Below, in pieces: positions 8,303 to 16,634 of a DNA stretch of 42,246 bases (within the stretch, counting starts at the first letter, position 1; each line of letters starts with the position of its first letter). Made by a program: the position numbers and the translations under genes. Source of the DNA: an uncultured Prochlorococcus sp. (GTDB lineage Bacteria > Cyanobacteriota > Cyanobacteriia > PCC-6307 > Cyanobiaceae). The DNA is taken from positions 1-42,246 of the forward strand of contig CACILY010000007.1 in the NCBI GenBank assembly GCA_902587615.1, in the 5' to 3' direction. The notes below the pieces were generated by a model. That model made no database searches. It was given only the letters and a program-made list of their open reading frames with translations, and was not told the DNA's origin.

Positions 8303-9373
8303 TCTTGTGAACCTTTTAGCGGGAAATCCGCATTGGTTCTTGGAATTACTAGAAAGATTATTGATCGGAATGAAAAAGTAAGACTTGGAAAGCCTTTGGC
8401 TACTAGTGTCGAATTCAATTCATCACCTAATTCTTCTAAATCTAAGGTTATTGATGATGATGTGAGTTTTGTTGGAGAAACTCTTGGATTAGCAAAAGAT
8501 AGTCTAATTCCATCGATAGATATTTTGTCAGCCTTCACTTCTCATCAGAGGCTGTTGCATTCAAAGATTGAGCCAGATAATGCATTGGAAAGCTTTAAAA
8601 AAAATATTTTTAATGACTTTGATGGCATAAATATTCTTGAAGCTGCTGGAAGTCTTCATGAAGGAATACTTTATGGATTGGGTCTAGTTCAATTGGCAAA
8701 AAAATTAGATATACCTGTTTTGCTTGCTCATTTATGGGAGGACAGCAGAAGTGTTGATGCTTTGTTATCGGCTAAAAATCAGTTAGGGCATCATTTGCTT
8801 GGTGTTGTTCTAAATGGGGTTATTCCTGAAGATATTGCTGGCATTCAAAAGAATGTTGTTCCTGCACTGAGTTCGCTTGGGATAGAAGTTTTTGGGGTTA
8901 TGCCACGCTCTCCTCTCCTGAGGAGTGTCACTGTTGGAGAGTTGGCAAGAAGACTGGATGCCAGAGTTATTTGTTGTTCCGATGGCTTGGAGTTGATGGT
9001 GGAAACTTTAAGTATTGGAGCAATGAGTGTAAATTCTGCTATGGAATTCTTTAGACGCAGAAGGAATATGGCCGTAGTGACTGGAGCAGATAGAACTGAC
9101 ATTCAATTAGCTGCATTAGAGGCGTCAACTCAATGTTTGATTCTGACTGGAGTGGGTGAACCTTTGCCTCAATTAATAAATAGGGCAGAGGAACTTGATG
9201 TTCCTTTATTAAGAGTAGATCGCGATACTCTCTCAACTGTGGAAGTTATAGAGAATGCTTTTGGCCATGTTCGACTTCATGAGGAGGTTAAGGCAACCTA
9301 TGCTTTTCGACTTGTTGAAGAACATTGTGACTTGAATCGACTTTTTGAGAGACTCGAATCTAATCACAAATAG
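8279..9373 (+). CDS. BioD-like P-loop protein with DRTGG domain (phosphotransacetylase N-terminal-like)
   Basis: The 364-residue protein resembles the N-terminal half of long phosphate acetyltransferases: a BioD/CobQ-like P-loop domain (GSCEPFSGKSALVLGI at about 8-23) and a C-terminal DRTGG domain (VVTGADRTDIQLAAL around 262-276). The catalytic acetyltransferase domain is absent. Such stand-alone proteins are widespread in cyanobacteria and may act as nucleotide- or metabolite-sensing regulators; the exact role is not known to me. The start is fixed by the AAGGAG 7 nt upstream. It leads a plus-strand run with the DprA/LOG-like, YajQ and 68-residue genes, 42 nt before the next. Confidence 0.83.
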   Translation: MGKTLMIGSCEPFSGKSALVLGITRKIIDRNEKVRLGKPLATSVEFNSSPNSSKSKVIDDDVSFVGETLGLAKDSLIPSIDILSAFTSHQRLLHSKIEPDNALESFKKNIFNDFDGINILEAAGSLHEGILYGLGLVQLAKKLDIPVLLAHLWEDSRSVDALLSAKNQLGHHLLGVVLNGVIPEDIAGIQKNVVPALSSLGIEVFGVMPRSPLLRSVTVGELARRLDARVICCSDGLELMVETLSIGAMSVNSAMEFFRRRRNMAVVTGADRTDIQLAALEASTQCLILTGVGEPLPQLINRAEELDVPLLRVDRDTLSTVEVIENAFGHVRLHEEVKATYAFRLVEEHCDLNRLFERLESNHK

Positions 9374-9403
9374 CATGCTCACTGCTAGTTTCAACTTATC
9401 TTT

Positions 9404-9410
9404 AGGGGGA
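9404..9410 (+). promoter_or_regulatory. Shine-Dalgarno AGGGGGA supporting a TTG start
   Basis: AGGGGGA lies 5 nt before the TTG at 9416. No ATG or GTG is available near the expected N-terminus, so this site supports TTG initiation. Confidence 0.65.
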
Positions 9411-9415
9411 AACCC

Positions 9416-9928
9416 TTGAGACGTTCCCTGGATCTACCTTCTCTCGGCAGAATTGATACGCTCGCCCAGGAATTAGCCTTGTTACAAGACAAGGGCAAGA
9501 GAAGAATTGCTTTTTTAGGCAGTCGTCATGTACCAGTTGTGGCAATTCACTTAGTTGAATTGATTGCGCGATCTCTTGCTCAAGAAGGCCATTCTTTAAT
9601 TACATCTGGGTCTCAAGGTGTTAATGCAGCTGTTATAAGAGCTGTTTTGGAAGTAGATCCATCCCTTTTAACAGTCCTTTTACCTCAAAGTCTTGATCGG
9701 CAAACTCCCGAAATCCGAGATTTATTAAGTCATGTTCTTCACTTGATAGAAAAGCCTGATAATGATGACCTGTCCTTACCGATGGCGAGCAGTCTTTGCA
9801 ATCAAGAGATAATTAATCGTTGTGATCAATTAATTTGTTTTGCATTCCATGATAGTGAAACCCTCCTTAGCAGTTGTCATAATGCCGAGGATATGGGCAA
9901 GATAGTAAGCCTATTATTTTTTGATTGA
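9416..9928 (+). CDS. DprA/LOG-like Rossmann-fold protein
   Basis: A 170-residue protein with a nucleotide-binding Rossmann fold: RRIAFLGSRHVP (about 28-39), then LITSGSQGVNAAVIRAVL with the SGSQG turn typical of DprA and lysine-decarboxylase-like (LOG/YpsA/SLOG) proteins. Cyanobacterial homologues are sometimes named DNA recombination-mediator protein A, but at 170 residues it is much shorter than true DprA and lacks its SAM and winged-helix parts. Binding of a nucleotide-like ligand is plausible; a role in DNA uptake is not shown. The TTG start is backed by AGGGGGA 5 nt upstream. It follows the DRTGG gene by 42 nt. Confidence 0.75.
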   Translation: MRRSLDLPSLGRIDTLAQELALLQDKGKRRIAFLGSRHVPVVAIHLVELIARSLAQEGHSLITSGSQGVNAAVIRAVLEVDPSLLTVLLPQSLDRQTPEIRDLLSHVLHLIEKPDNDDLSLPMASSLCNQEIINRCDQLICFAFHDSETLLSSCHNAEDMGKIVSLLFFD

Positions 9929-9983
9929 TTACTCTTTATCAATTAACTAGATAAGATTTTGTTAACTAGGAGCAATTAAACTA

Positions 9984-10481
9984 ATGGCATCTTCCTACTC
10001 TTTTGATGTTGTCTCGGATTTTGACCGTCAAGAACTAGTTAATGCGGTTGATCAATTGAGGAGAGAAGTTGATCAACGTTATGATCTTAAAGATTCAAAT
10101 ACAGAAATAGAGTTACAAGATAATGAATTAATAGTCACAACTGCTAATGATATGACCTTGAAAGCTGTTGAAATAATACTTAGACAAAAAGCTACTAAGA
10201 GAAATCTTTCTTTAAAGATCTTTGATTTTAAAGACTCTGAAGTCTCGGCTGGTAGCCGTGTAAGGCAATCTATTAAATTAAAGCGAGGACTTTCTCAAGA
10301 TATAGCAAAGAATTTAAGTAAAATCATTAGGGATGAGTTGAAAAAAGTAACTGTTTCCATTCAAGGAGAATCTTTAAGAGTTACAGGTAAAAATAAAGAT
10401 GACTTACAACAAGCAATATCTATTTTGAGGAAAGAAGAGGATCAATTTGATGTTCCTCTTCAATTTGAGAATTATAGATAA
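9984..10481 (+). CDS. yajQ: YajQ family nucleotide-binding protein
   Basis: The 165-residue protein matches YajQ (UPF0234) along its length: SSYSFDVVSDFDRQELVNAV at the start, the QRYDLKDSN segment, ANDMTLKAVEIILRQKATKR, and the basic loop SGSRVRQSIKLKRGLSQDIA-like region after residue 85, ending FQFEN-type residues (LQFENYR). YajQ proteins form two ferredoxin-like domains and bind nucleotides or RNA; in Xanthomonas a member binds cyclic di-GMP and affects gene expression. That ligand should not be assumed here. It lies 55 nt after the DprA/LOG-like gene and 54 nt before a 68-residue gene, probably as one transcript. Confidence 0.93.
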   Translation: MASSYSFDVVSDFDRQELVNAVDQLRREVDQRYDLKDSNTEIELQDNELIVTTANDMTLKAVEIILRQKATKRNLSLKIFDFKDSEVSAGSRVRQSIKLKRGLSQDIAKNLSKIIRDELKKVTVSIQGESLRVTGKNKDDLQQAISILRKEEDQFDVPLQFENYR

Positions 10482-10535
10482 ACTTTTGTTGGTAATAAAT
10501 TTTCATTAATTGCACTTTTTTATGAATTAAATCCA

Positions 10536-10742
10536 ATGGATCAATCTAGATTAAAACTTGTTGAAGAACTTGCAAGAAAGTCAATTGAGATTTCAAAAGG
10601 ATCGGTAAAAGAAATAGATAGGTATTCTTGGATGGTTCTCCATGAATATATTCATGGAGTCATGCCTTCAGAATATGATATTCGCGAAGTTGATGAAGAG
10701 CTCTATATTGCAATATTAAATAGAGCTAAACAACTGCAATAG
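10536..10742 (+). CDS. Conserved hypothetical 68-residue protein
   Basis: A small, soluble, acidic helical protein (MDQSRLKLVEELARKSIEI... EVDEELYIAILNRAKQLQ). I do not recognise a named family. The centre holds WMVLHEYIHGVMPSEYDI, and the whole looks like three short helices. It follows yajQ by 54 nt on the same strand, so it may be co-transcribed. An HEYIH string resembles an HExxH zinc motif, but the protein is far too small for a metalloprotease and no third ligand is apparent, so I do not call it a peptidase. Confidence 0.7.
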   Translation: MDQSRLKLVEELARKSIEISKGSVKEIDRYSWMVLHEYIHGVMPSEYDIREVDEELYIAILNRAKQLQ

Positions 10743-10868
10743 ATCTATTCAATACAAGCATTTATATAACTTCTATACTGAGCACTAAAACTTCAATTAA
10801 TTAGGTAAACTAACAATTCTCACTAGATCCGCTACTTATTTATAAAATTTAAACATATAAGTTTTTTT

Positions 10869-11672
10869 ATGACTACACCATTTCGGAATGTCACTCCCAA
10901 TGGACCTGGGAATGCTGCAACACTGATTCTAGTGCTTTCTTTTACTGGGTTTCTCCTTCTTACTCAGTCTTTATTTATTGTCCCCGCCGGTCAAGTGGCA
11001 GTGGTAACTACTCTGGGAAAGGTTAGTGGCGGATCTAGAAGACCTGGCTTGAACTTTAAAATACCTTTTGTACAAGCAGTTTTCCCTTTTGACGTACGTA
11101 CACAAGTTCGACCTGAAAAGTTTGCATCATTAACAAAGGATTTGCAGGTTATAGAGGCTACAGCAACAGTTAAATATGCTGTTAGAGCTTCAGAAGCTGG
11201 TCGCGTTTATAGCACTATTGCTTATAGCGATAGAGAGGTTTATCCAAGAATTATTCAGCCTTCTCTACTTAAGGCTCTTAAATCAGTGTTTTCTCAATAT
11301 GAATTGGTTGAGATAGCTAGTAATTGGAGTAAAATTTCTGGAATAGTTGAAGAAACTATTACAAAAGAGCTTAATCAATTTGAATATGTTGACGTTCAGG
11401 CTTTTGATTTAACTGGTTTGGAAATAGCAGAGGAATATAGATCTGCTATTGAGGAGAAACAAATTGCCGAGCAAAAACTTCTTAGAGCGCAAACCGAAGT
11501 TAAGATTGCAGAACAAGAGGCTTTGAGATATGAAACTCTTACAAAAAGTCTAGATGATCAGGTCTTGTTCAAATTGTTCTTAGACAAGTGGAATGGTGAA
11601 ACTCAGGTTGTTCCTTCTTTGCCTGGTAATAAGTCAGGTGGAACACCTGTAATAGTGGGTGGAAGAAAATAA
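10869..11672 (+). CDS. SPFH/Band 7 (prohibitin-type) membrane protein
   Basis: A 267-residue prohibitin-like protein. One N-terminal membrane helix lies at about 17-37, then the band 7 domain: VPAGQVAVVTTLGKVSG, RRPGLNFKIPFVQAV, FDVRTQVRPEKF, and a long predicted helix/coiled coil at about 190-235 (EYRSAIEEKQIAEQKLLRAQ region). Such proteins oligomerise into rings that organise membranes and often restrain FtsH protease. Cyanobacteria carry several. The gene has its own 126-nt AT-rich upstream spacer and ends at a strong hairpin shared with hemL. Confidence 0.9.
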   Translation: MTTPFRNVTPNGPGNAATLILVLSFTGFLLLTQSLFIVPAGQVAVVTTLGKVSGGSRRPGLNFKIPFVQAVFPFDVRTQVRPEKFASLTKDLQVIEATATVKYAVRASEAGRVYSTIAYSDREVYPRIIQPSLLKALKSVFSQYELVEIASNWSKISGIVEETITKELNQFEYVDVQAFDLTGLEIAEEYRSAIEEKQIAEQKLLRAQTEVKIAEQEALRYETLTKSLDDQVLFKLFLDKWNGETQVVPSLPGNKSGGTPVIVGGRK

Positions 11673-11690
11673 AATAAAATTTTTCAATAT

Positions 11691-11747
11691 AGATTAATAA
11701 ATAGGACCTTTTAATTTTTATAATTAGAAGGTCCTATTTATTGATTC
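11691..11747. terminator. Long bidirectional terminator between SPFH gene and hemL
   Basis: A perfect 15-bp inverted repeat, AATAAATAGGACCTT (11696-11710) with AAGGTCCTATTTATT (11728-11742), continues inward through one G-T wobble and TAATT/AATTA to a 5-nt loop, about 21 pairs in all, with further pairing outside. It sits between the convergent stops at 11672 and 11762, so it can terminate both transcripts. Confidence 0.85.
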
Positions 11748-11761
11748 TATATTTATTTTCT

Positions 11762-13099
11762 TTAAGTTATTTCAGCAAAACTTTCTTGAAAAGCTACCAA
11801 TGTTGCATTGATATCATCCTCTGAATGGGCTAAAGATGTAAAACCAGCCTCAAAAGCACTTGGAGCAAGATATACGCCTCTTTTTAGCATCGCTCTATGA
11901 AGCCTCCCAAATCGATCGGAGTCTGTAGATTTAGCTTCTTCGAAGTTCCTCACTGGACCTTCGCATAAATAGAAGCCAAACATTGCACTAATACTGCTTC
12001 CTGTTATTTGAAGACCAGAATCCTTAGCAGCATTAATAATTCCTTTAAGGAGTTTTTCAGTAATAGATTCCAACCTTTCATAGGTACCCTCCTGTTTAAG
12101 TAATTCCAGGGTTTTAATACCTGCAGTCATCGCGAGAGGATTTCCACTAAGAGTACCTGCTTGATACATAGGCCCAGCAGGGGCAACCATTGACATGATT
12201 TCTTTTTTCCCTCCATAGGCACCTACTGGTAATCCCCCTCCTATAACTTTGCCCATGGTTGTTAGGTCTGGTGTTACACCAAAGCGTGCTTGAGCTCCTC
12301 CATAGCTAATCCTGAATCCAGTCATTACTTCATCAAATACAAGTAAAGATCCATTCTCTTTAGTAAGTTCTCTAAGCCCTTCTAGGAATCCTGGCTCAGG
12401 AGTTATAAAGCCTGCGTTTCCTACAACTGGTTCGAGAATTACACCGGATATTGCATCTGGGTTCTCTGCAAAAAGCTCTTTAACGGCTTCTAGATCGTTA
12501 TAAGGCGCCGTGAGAGTGTTTGCGGTAGTACTTCGAGGAACTCCTGGGGAATCTGGTAGGCCAAGTGTCGCAACCCCAGAACCTGCTTTAACAAGGAACA
12601 TGTCTGCATGTCCGTGATAGCAGCCTTCAAACTTGATAACTTTGTCTCTACCGGTATAAGCCCTCATTAATCGAAGTACAGCCATGCAGGCTTCTGTACC
12701 ACTATTAACGAACCGAACCATCTCTACACTTGGGACTGCGTCTATAACCATCTCTGCGAGTTGATTCTCTAGCTCGCAAGGGGCTCCAAAGCTAGTTCCT
12801 TTTTCTAATGTCTCCTGAAGGGCTGCAATTACTTCTGGATGAGTGTGACCACAAATAGCGGGCCCCCAGCTCCCGACGTAATCGATATAACGGTTCCCAT
12901 CTACATCCCATGCGTATGGACCTTTGACTCGATCAAAGACTATTGGATCCCCGTTCACGGACTTGAAAGCTCTGACTGGAGAGCTGACACCACCAGGCAT
13001 CAATTCCTTGGCAGCATTAAATATTGCCTCGGATCGACTTGTGTTCAATGCGTCTGTCACGGCACCTCTGCTAATGGGCTCATAAACACAGTTGGCCAT
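11762..13099 (-). CDS. hemL: Glutamate-1-semialdehyde 2,1-aminomutase
   Basis: HemL is the last step of the C5 route, turning glutamate-1-semialdehyde into 5-aminolevulinate for heme and chlorophyll. The 445-residue, fold-type I PLP enzyme shows [20 protein letters not shown] at about 21-40, [20 protein letters not shown], the YHGHAD segment, the [10 protein letters not shown] cofactor-binding Asp, and the PLP Lys in [18 protein letters not shown]. It is about 12 residues longer than many homologues at the N-terminus, so a later start is possible, but the ATG at 13099 gives a clean frame. The gene ends at the shared bidirectional terminator. Confidence 0.96.
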   Translation of the reverse strand: MANCVYEPISRGAVTDALNTSRSEAIFNAAKELMPGGVSSPVRAFKSVNGDPIVFDRVKGPYAWDVDGNRYIDYVGSWGPAICGHTHPEVIAALQETLEKGTSFGAPCELENQLAEMVIDAVPSVEMVRFVNSGTEACMAVLRLMRAYTGRDKVIKFEGCYHGHADMFLVKAGSGVATLGLPDSPGVPRSTTANTLTAPYNDLEAVKELFAENPDAISGVILEPVVGNAGFITPEPGFLEGLRELTKENGSLLVFDEVMTGFRISYGGAQARFGVTPDLTTMGKVIGGGLPVGAYGGKKEIMSMVAPAGPMYQAGTLSGNPLAMTAGIKTLELLKQEGTYERLESITEKLLKGIINAAKDSGLQITGSSISAMFGFYLCEGPVRNFEEAKSTDSDRFGRLHRAMLKRGVYLAPSAFEAGFTSLAHSEDDINATLVAFQESFAEIT

Positions 13100-13312
13100 A
13101 ATGGCCTATAACAGTCTGATTCGTCTTTAAAGAATTTGTTTTTTCAATAACTTTTATAGGGACCCGCGCAAGAATTTGCTTGATGTTTGGATAGCCTGAT
13201 TTCTTGATTTCGTAGTTCAGGACTGAATTTTTAATCAACTTCAAAGAGAAAATATAAGTTTTGAAAGTCGAAATAAAACAAATTAGAACTGTGATGATTT
13301 GAGAATAGACCT

Positions 13313-14158
13313 TCACAATTCTGAAAGAAAGTCTTGTGAGTAAAAATCGTCTTCTTCCATTTCAGGCCAATTTAAATCCACAGCAACAGGAGCATGGTCG
13401 CTGGGTTGAATATTTCCTCTGACTTTTTTGTGAATAATGCAGCTTCTTGCATTTCTTAGAAGCTCTTGTGACAGGTATATATGATCGATTCTCCACCCTT
13501 TATCTCTTTCCCAAGCTGAAGTTCGATAATCCCACCAACTCCAATGATTTGAATCTGTTTCAAAAACCCTGAAGACATCTTCCAGCCTCTCTCCTAATAA
13601 GTTTTCGAGTTCTTTTCTCTCAGCTTTACTAGCCATAATCCCACCTGTTAAGCGATCAGGATCATGTAAGTCTTTTGAAGTTGGTGCAATATTAAAATCA
13701 CCTAATATGCAAAGAGGTTCATTGCGTTTTTCTTGTTCAATAAGATATTTTTTTAAACAGTTTAACCATTTAATTTTATATAAGTATTTTTCTGAATTTA
13801 AAGAAGACCCATTCGGGACATACACATTCACTACTCTTATTCCTTCTATTAAGGCACTAATAATTCTTTTTTGCTCACTAAGGTTTCTTATTTCTTCGTC
13901 TTCCTTTAATTCTCCTTGAAATCCAACTCTTACGTCCTCAAGATGATGCGGGCTAATTAATGCAACACCGTTATAAGCCTTTTGACCATAGAAATGTACT
14001 TGATAACCGTCTTTCTCAAATGCTTCTTTAGGAAAAAAAAGGTCATCGACTTTTGTTTCTTGCAAGCAAAGTAAGTCAGGCTTTATTTCCTCAAGCCATT
14101 CTTTTACTTGGTTTAAGCGGGTTCTGATTGAATTGACGTTCCAGGTTGCAATTAACAC
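13313..14158 (-). CDS. xthA: Exodeoxyribonuclease III (AP endonuclease)
   Basis: The 281-residue protein belongs to the ExoIII/APE1 family of base-excision repair enzymes that cut DNA 5' of abasic sites. The catalytic motifs are all present: IATWNVNSIRTRL (metal/Asn) at 3-15, LCLQETKVDD (catalytic Glu) at about 30-39, ILGDFNIAP (Asp/Asn), RIDHIYLS and the C-terminal SDHAPVAVDL (Asp-His pair). The length is near the family norm. It is divergent from the 107-residue gene at 14212. The 213 nt between its stop and hemL hold no gene I can support. Confidence 0.95.
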   Translation of the reverse strand: MLIATWNVNSIRTRLNQVKEWLEEIKPDLLCLQETKVDDLFFPKEAFEKDGYQVHFYGQKAYNGVALISPHHLEDVRVGFQGELKEDEEIRNLSEQKRIISALIEGIRVVNVYVPNGSSLNSEKYLYKIKWLNCLKKYLIEQEKRNEPLCILGDFNIAPTSKDLHDPDRLTGGIMASKAERKELENLLGERLEDVFRVFETDSNHWSWWDYRTSAWERDKGWRIDHIYLSQELLRNARSCIIHKKVRGNIQPSDHAPVAVDLNWPEMEEDDFYSQDFLSEL

Positions 14159-14211
14159 GTTGAATGTTTTTTTATTCAGTTATGATGAGTTCAATTTTAT
14201 ATTCGGAATAA

Positions 14212-14535
14212 ATGCAAGCAAAGCCTTTTAGGCAAATTCAATATTTTTCCAAGGCGGTTTCTATTACGTTGCCCCTTTTATTCCTGTATTTGTTTATGCT
14301 CCCCTCTAATGAGCTAGGTAAATTATCTGAAGCGTTGCCAATATCAGAAGAAAGAAATATTCACAAGTCTTTGGCGGATGATAAGGAAAAAGATTTAATG
14401 CTTCCTACAAATCCAATGGAATTGATGAATATAATACGAAGGGCTTCGGCTATGGAGGATGCAACTAGTCCTTCTGATGCAATTGATCAGGCTTTAAAAG
14501 CTTTTGATGAGCAAAATCCTGCGAAAATTAATTAA
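14212..14535 (+). CDS. Hypothetical protein with N-terminal membrane anchor
   Basis: A 107-residue protein with one hydrophobic segment at about 14-31 (SKAVSITLPLLFLYLFML), likely a signal anchor, then a hydrophilic part rich in Glu, Asp and Lys. The C-terminal half contains NPMELMNIIRRASAMEDATS followed by DAIDQALKAFDEQ, predicted helical. I recognise no named family. A GGAATAA precedes the ATG by a few bases. It is divergent from xthA and 69 nt before the next plus-strand gene. Confidence 0.7.
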   Translation: MQAKPFRQIQYFSKAVSITLPLLFLYLFMLPSNELGKLSEALPISEERNIHKSLADDKEKDLMLPTNPMELMNIIRRASAMEDATSPSDAIDQALKAFDEQNPAKIN

Positions 14536-14604
14536 TCACTTCTTTGAATTTCTCAAAAGCTCGTTAAAGTTTAGATATGGGCCAATTAATGCCCCTTATT
14601 TATA

Positions 14605-15252
14605 ATGATTGATCATCCTATTCCGCCCGTAACGGAACCATTGCAATATCGGGCAATAGGTGTAGTTAGAGGCACTTATCATACAAATGATAAGGAAAAG
14701 TTTACTCGTGGATACTTAGTTGATGAACAAGGTGAACAGGTTGAAGCTGTTGTGCTTGGTCGCGTAATCACTTTAATTCGTCGTCATTTAAATATAGATG
14801 AACCTCATCTTTGGGTTGTTTATCCTCGATGTAGAGAAAGTGACCATCTTCATTTGCAAATTAGTGGTATTTGGGAACCAAGTACGCTTGCCAAGAGAAA
14901 ACAAGATGGAAATTTAAAGAGTGCAGATACTATAAATTTAGATTATTTACCAGAAGGAGATGATTATTTTTCTATACGTGGTGAATTAATTTATACAAGA
15001 CCTGAAACTAATGATCTAGTTGTAAGAATTAGGCAGAAACCAAGATCAAAGTTAATTAAGCCCCAGCCTTTTAAAATTTTAATTAAGGGTGAAATTTCCC
15101 TTGAATATCTTCGGAAGTTTGTAAGTTTGGATGTTAGAAGAAAAGGGCAGAATCTGGTTCTCGAAAAATATGAGATTCTTGGAGCGGTCCCCTCAAAATC
15201 CTCAAAGAAGGGAGGGAAATCAAATTCTCGAGTAATTAAAAAATCAGATTAA
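14605..15252 (+). CDS. Conserved hypothetical protein with basic C-terminus
   Basis: A 215-residue soluble protein. The N-terminal part (PLQYRAIGVVRGTYH, about 12-26, then GYLVDEQGEQVEAVVLGRV) looks like a beta-rich OB-type domain; a second related-looking stretch (DYFSIRGELIYTRPETNDLVVRIR) suggests an internal repeat or second barrel. The last 50 residues are Lys/Ser/Arg-rich, which points to RNA or ribosome binding. I recognise it as a conserved cyanobacterial type of protein but know no function for it. It follows the 107-residue gene by 69 nt. Confidence 0.78.
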   Translation: MIDHPIPPVTEPLQYRAIGVVRGTYHTNDKEKFTRGYLVDEQGEQVEAVVLGRVITLIRRHLNIDEPHLWVVYPRCRESDHLHLQISGIWEPSTLAKRKQDGNLKSADTINLDYLPEGDDYFSIRGELIYTRPETNDLVVRIRQKPRSKLIKPQPFKILIKGEISLEYLRKFVSLDVRRKGQNLVLEKYEILGAVPSKSSKKGGKSNSRVIKKSD

Positions 15253-15398
15253 TGGCTACATGACTGAGCTTTTATTTTTATTGGCAGACCTTTTGAAAAT
15301 ATTTATTTATGAAGCTTATGGAACATATTTTCTAGGATGAAATACTTTTCACCTTTAATTTAATAAAGAAAAATTCTCATCAGTTTGCCCTCTAGAAA

Positions 15399-16634
15399 AT
15401 GAAAGATCTTTTTGTTGACTGTCAGATTGGTCTTTCCAGTGACATGCTTCTAGCTGCTTTTCTCGATTTAGGAGTTCCAAAGTATGTTATTGAGACTTCT
15501 TTGAAACAATTAGGTTTGAATGATGATTATAAATTGCATATTAATGATGATATAAGTTATGGCATCAAAGGAGTAAAACTTGTTATTAAAGGTCGTTGTG
15601 CTGCTTCAAATAGCAGAAGTTGGAAGGAGATTGAAAGTTATTTAAAAAATTCTTCTTTAGATAATTTAATTAAAGAAAAAGTTTTACAAGTTTTTCAAGA
15701 GCTTGCTATCGCAGAGTCTTTGGTTCATGGGTGCGAAGTTGGTAATGTCCATTTTCATGAAATTGGTTCTAATGAAACTTTGATCAAGTTAGTTGGAGTT
15801 TGTTCAGCTGTTAATTACTTAAGACCAAAACACATTTTTTGCATGTATCCTCCTGCAGGACATGGGAATGTGAGAACTTCACATGGGATTTTGCCTGTGC
15901 CATCGCCAACAGTTTTCGAGATGGCAAGGAAAAACCATATAAAACTCCAAGGTGGAAAAAAATATCCTTTCGGAGAACTAACGACTCCGACAGGACTTGC
16001 ACTGATGATTGTATTGACAGATTATTTTGATCAACCTTCCATTTTAGATGTTTTATCTATTGGTATTGGATTGGGCTCTAAAGATACAAATCAAGCAAAC
16101 TTTCTAAGGATTTGTGAGATTGAAGGCACCTCAGCGAATAAAGGTGAATATAATTCTTCTACTGAAATTTCATGGCAACCTTTGATTTGTCAGGAAGCTT
16201 GGATTGATGATGCCTCTCCCGAGGATATTGCGGAATTGATTAATCAATTAAGAATTAATGGTGCTATTGATGTTGCAAGTCATCAAATAGAAATGAAAAA
16301 AGGTCGTCTAGGAATAAATATTAAAGCCATTGTTAGTTCAGAGCTTTCTCAGAAACTTCGATCAACATGGTTTTTGAAAGGAACCTCTATTGGATTACGA
16401 GAAAGCAGTCTTGGTCGATGGTTGCTACCCAGAAGAAAAGGTTTTTGTAATACATCTTTAGGAGCTATAGCTGTCAAACAAGTAAAAAGACCTGACGGAA
16501 CAATTTCTTTTAAACCCGAGAATAGTGATTTAATTAGATTAAGTAATGAAACGGGGAAGTCATTAGATGAAATTCGTAAGGAGGTATTTCTTAATTTAGA
16601 TCAATTTTCACCAAGTCAAGATTGGACATTTTGA
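15399..16634 (+). CDS. larC: LarC-like (DUF111) nickel-insertion family protein, single frame
   Basis: The 411-residue protein matches the LarC/DUF111 family. LarC inserts nickel into the pincer cofactor of lactate racemase. The N-terminus (LFVDCQIGLSSDMLLAAFLDLG) and the VHFHEIGSNET segment (about 127-137) are diagnostic, as is GELTTPTGLALM later. Compared with the usual SG-x-SGDM and HE-x-GA-x-D-x-x-x-D patterns, several residues differ (SS for SG, Glu and Lys at the Asp positions). No larA, larB or larE is in this window. In Lactobacillus LarC is made by frameshifting between two frames; here it is one frame. It overlaps the next gene. Confidence 0.8.
   Translation: MKDLFVDCQIGLSSDMLLAAFLDLGVPKYVIETSLKQLGLNDDYKLHINDDISYGIKGVKLVIKGRCAASNSRSWKEIESYLKNSSLDNLIKEKVLQVFQELAIAESLVHGCEVGNVHFHEIGSNETLIKLVGVCSAVNYLRPKHIFCMYPPAGHGNVRTSHGILPVPSPTVFEMARKNHIKLQGGKKYPFGELTTPTGLALMIVLTDYFDQPSILDVLSIGIGLGSKDTNQANFLRICEIEGTSANKGEYNSSTEISWQPLICQEAWIDDASPEDIAELINQLRINGAIDVASHQIEMKKGRLGINIKAIVSSELSQKLRSTWFLKGTSIGLRESSLGRWLLPRRKGFCNTSLGAIAVKQVKRPDGTISFKPENSDLIRLSNETGKSLDEIRKEVFLNLDQFSPSQDWTF

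Noticed and set aside
10536-10742. HExxH-like string in the 68-residue protein as a metalloprotease
   Set aside because: HEYIH fits by chance; the protein is too small and no third ligand is visible.
13080-13316. Minus-strand 78-codon frame between xthA and hemL
   Set aside because: It overlaps the start of hemL in another frame, begins with a GTG overlapping the xthA stop, and has no family resemblance. Its hydrophobic AT-driven composition fits spacer DNA.
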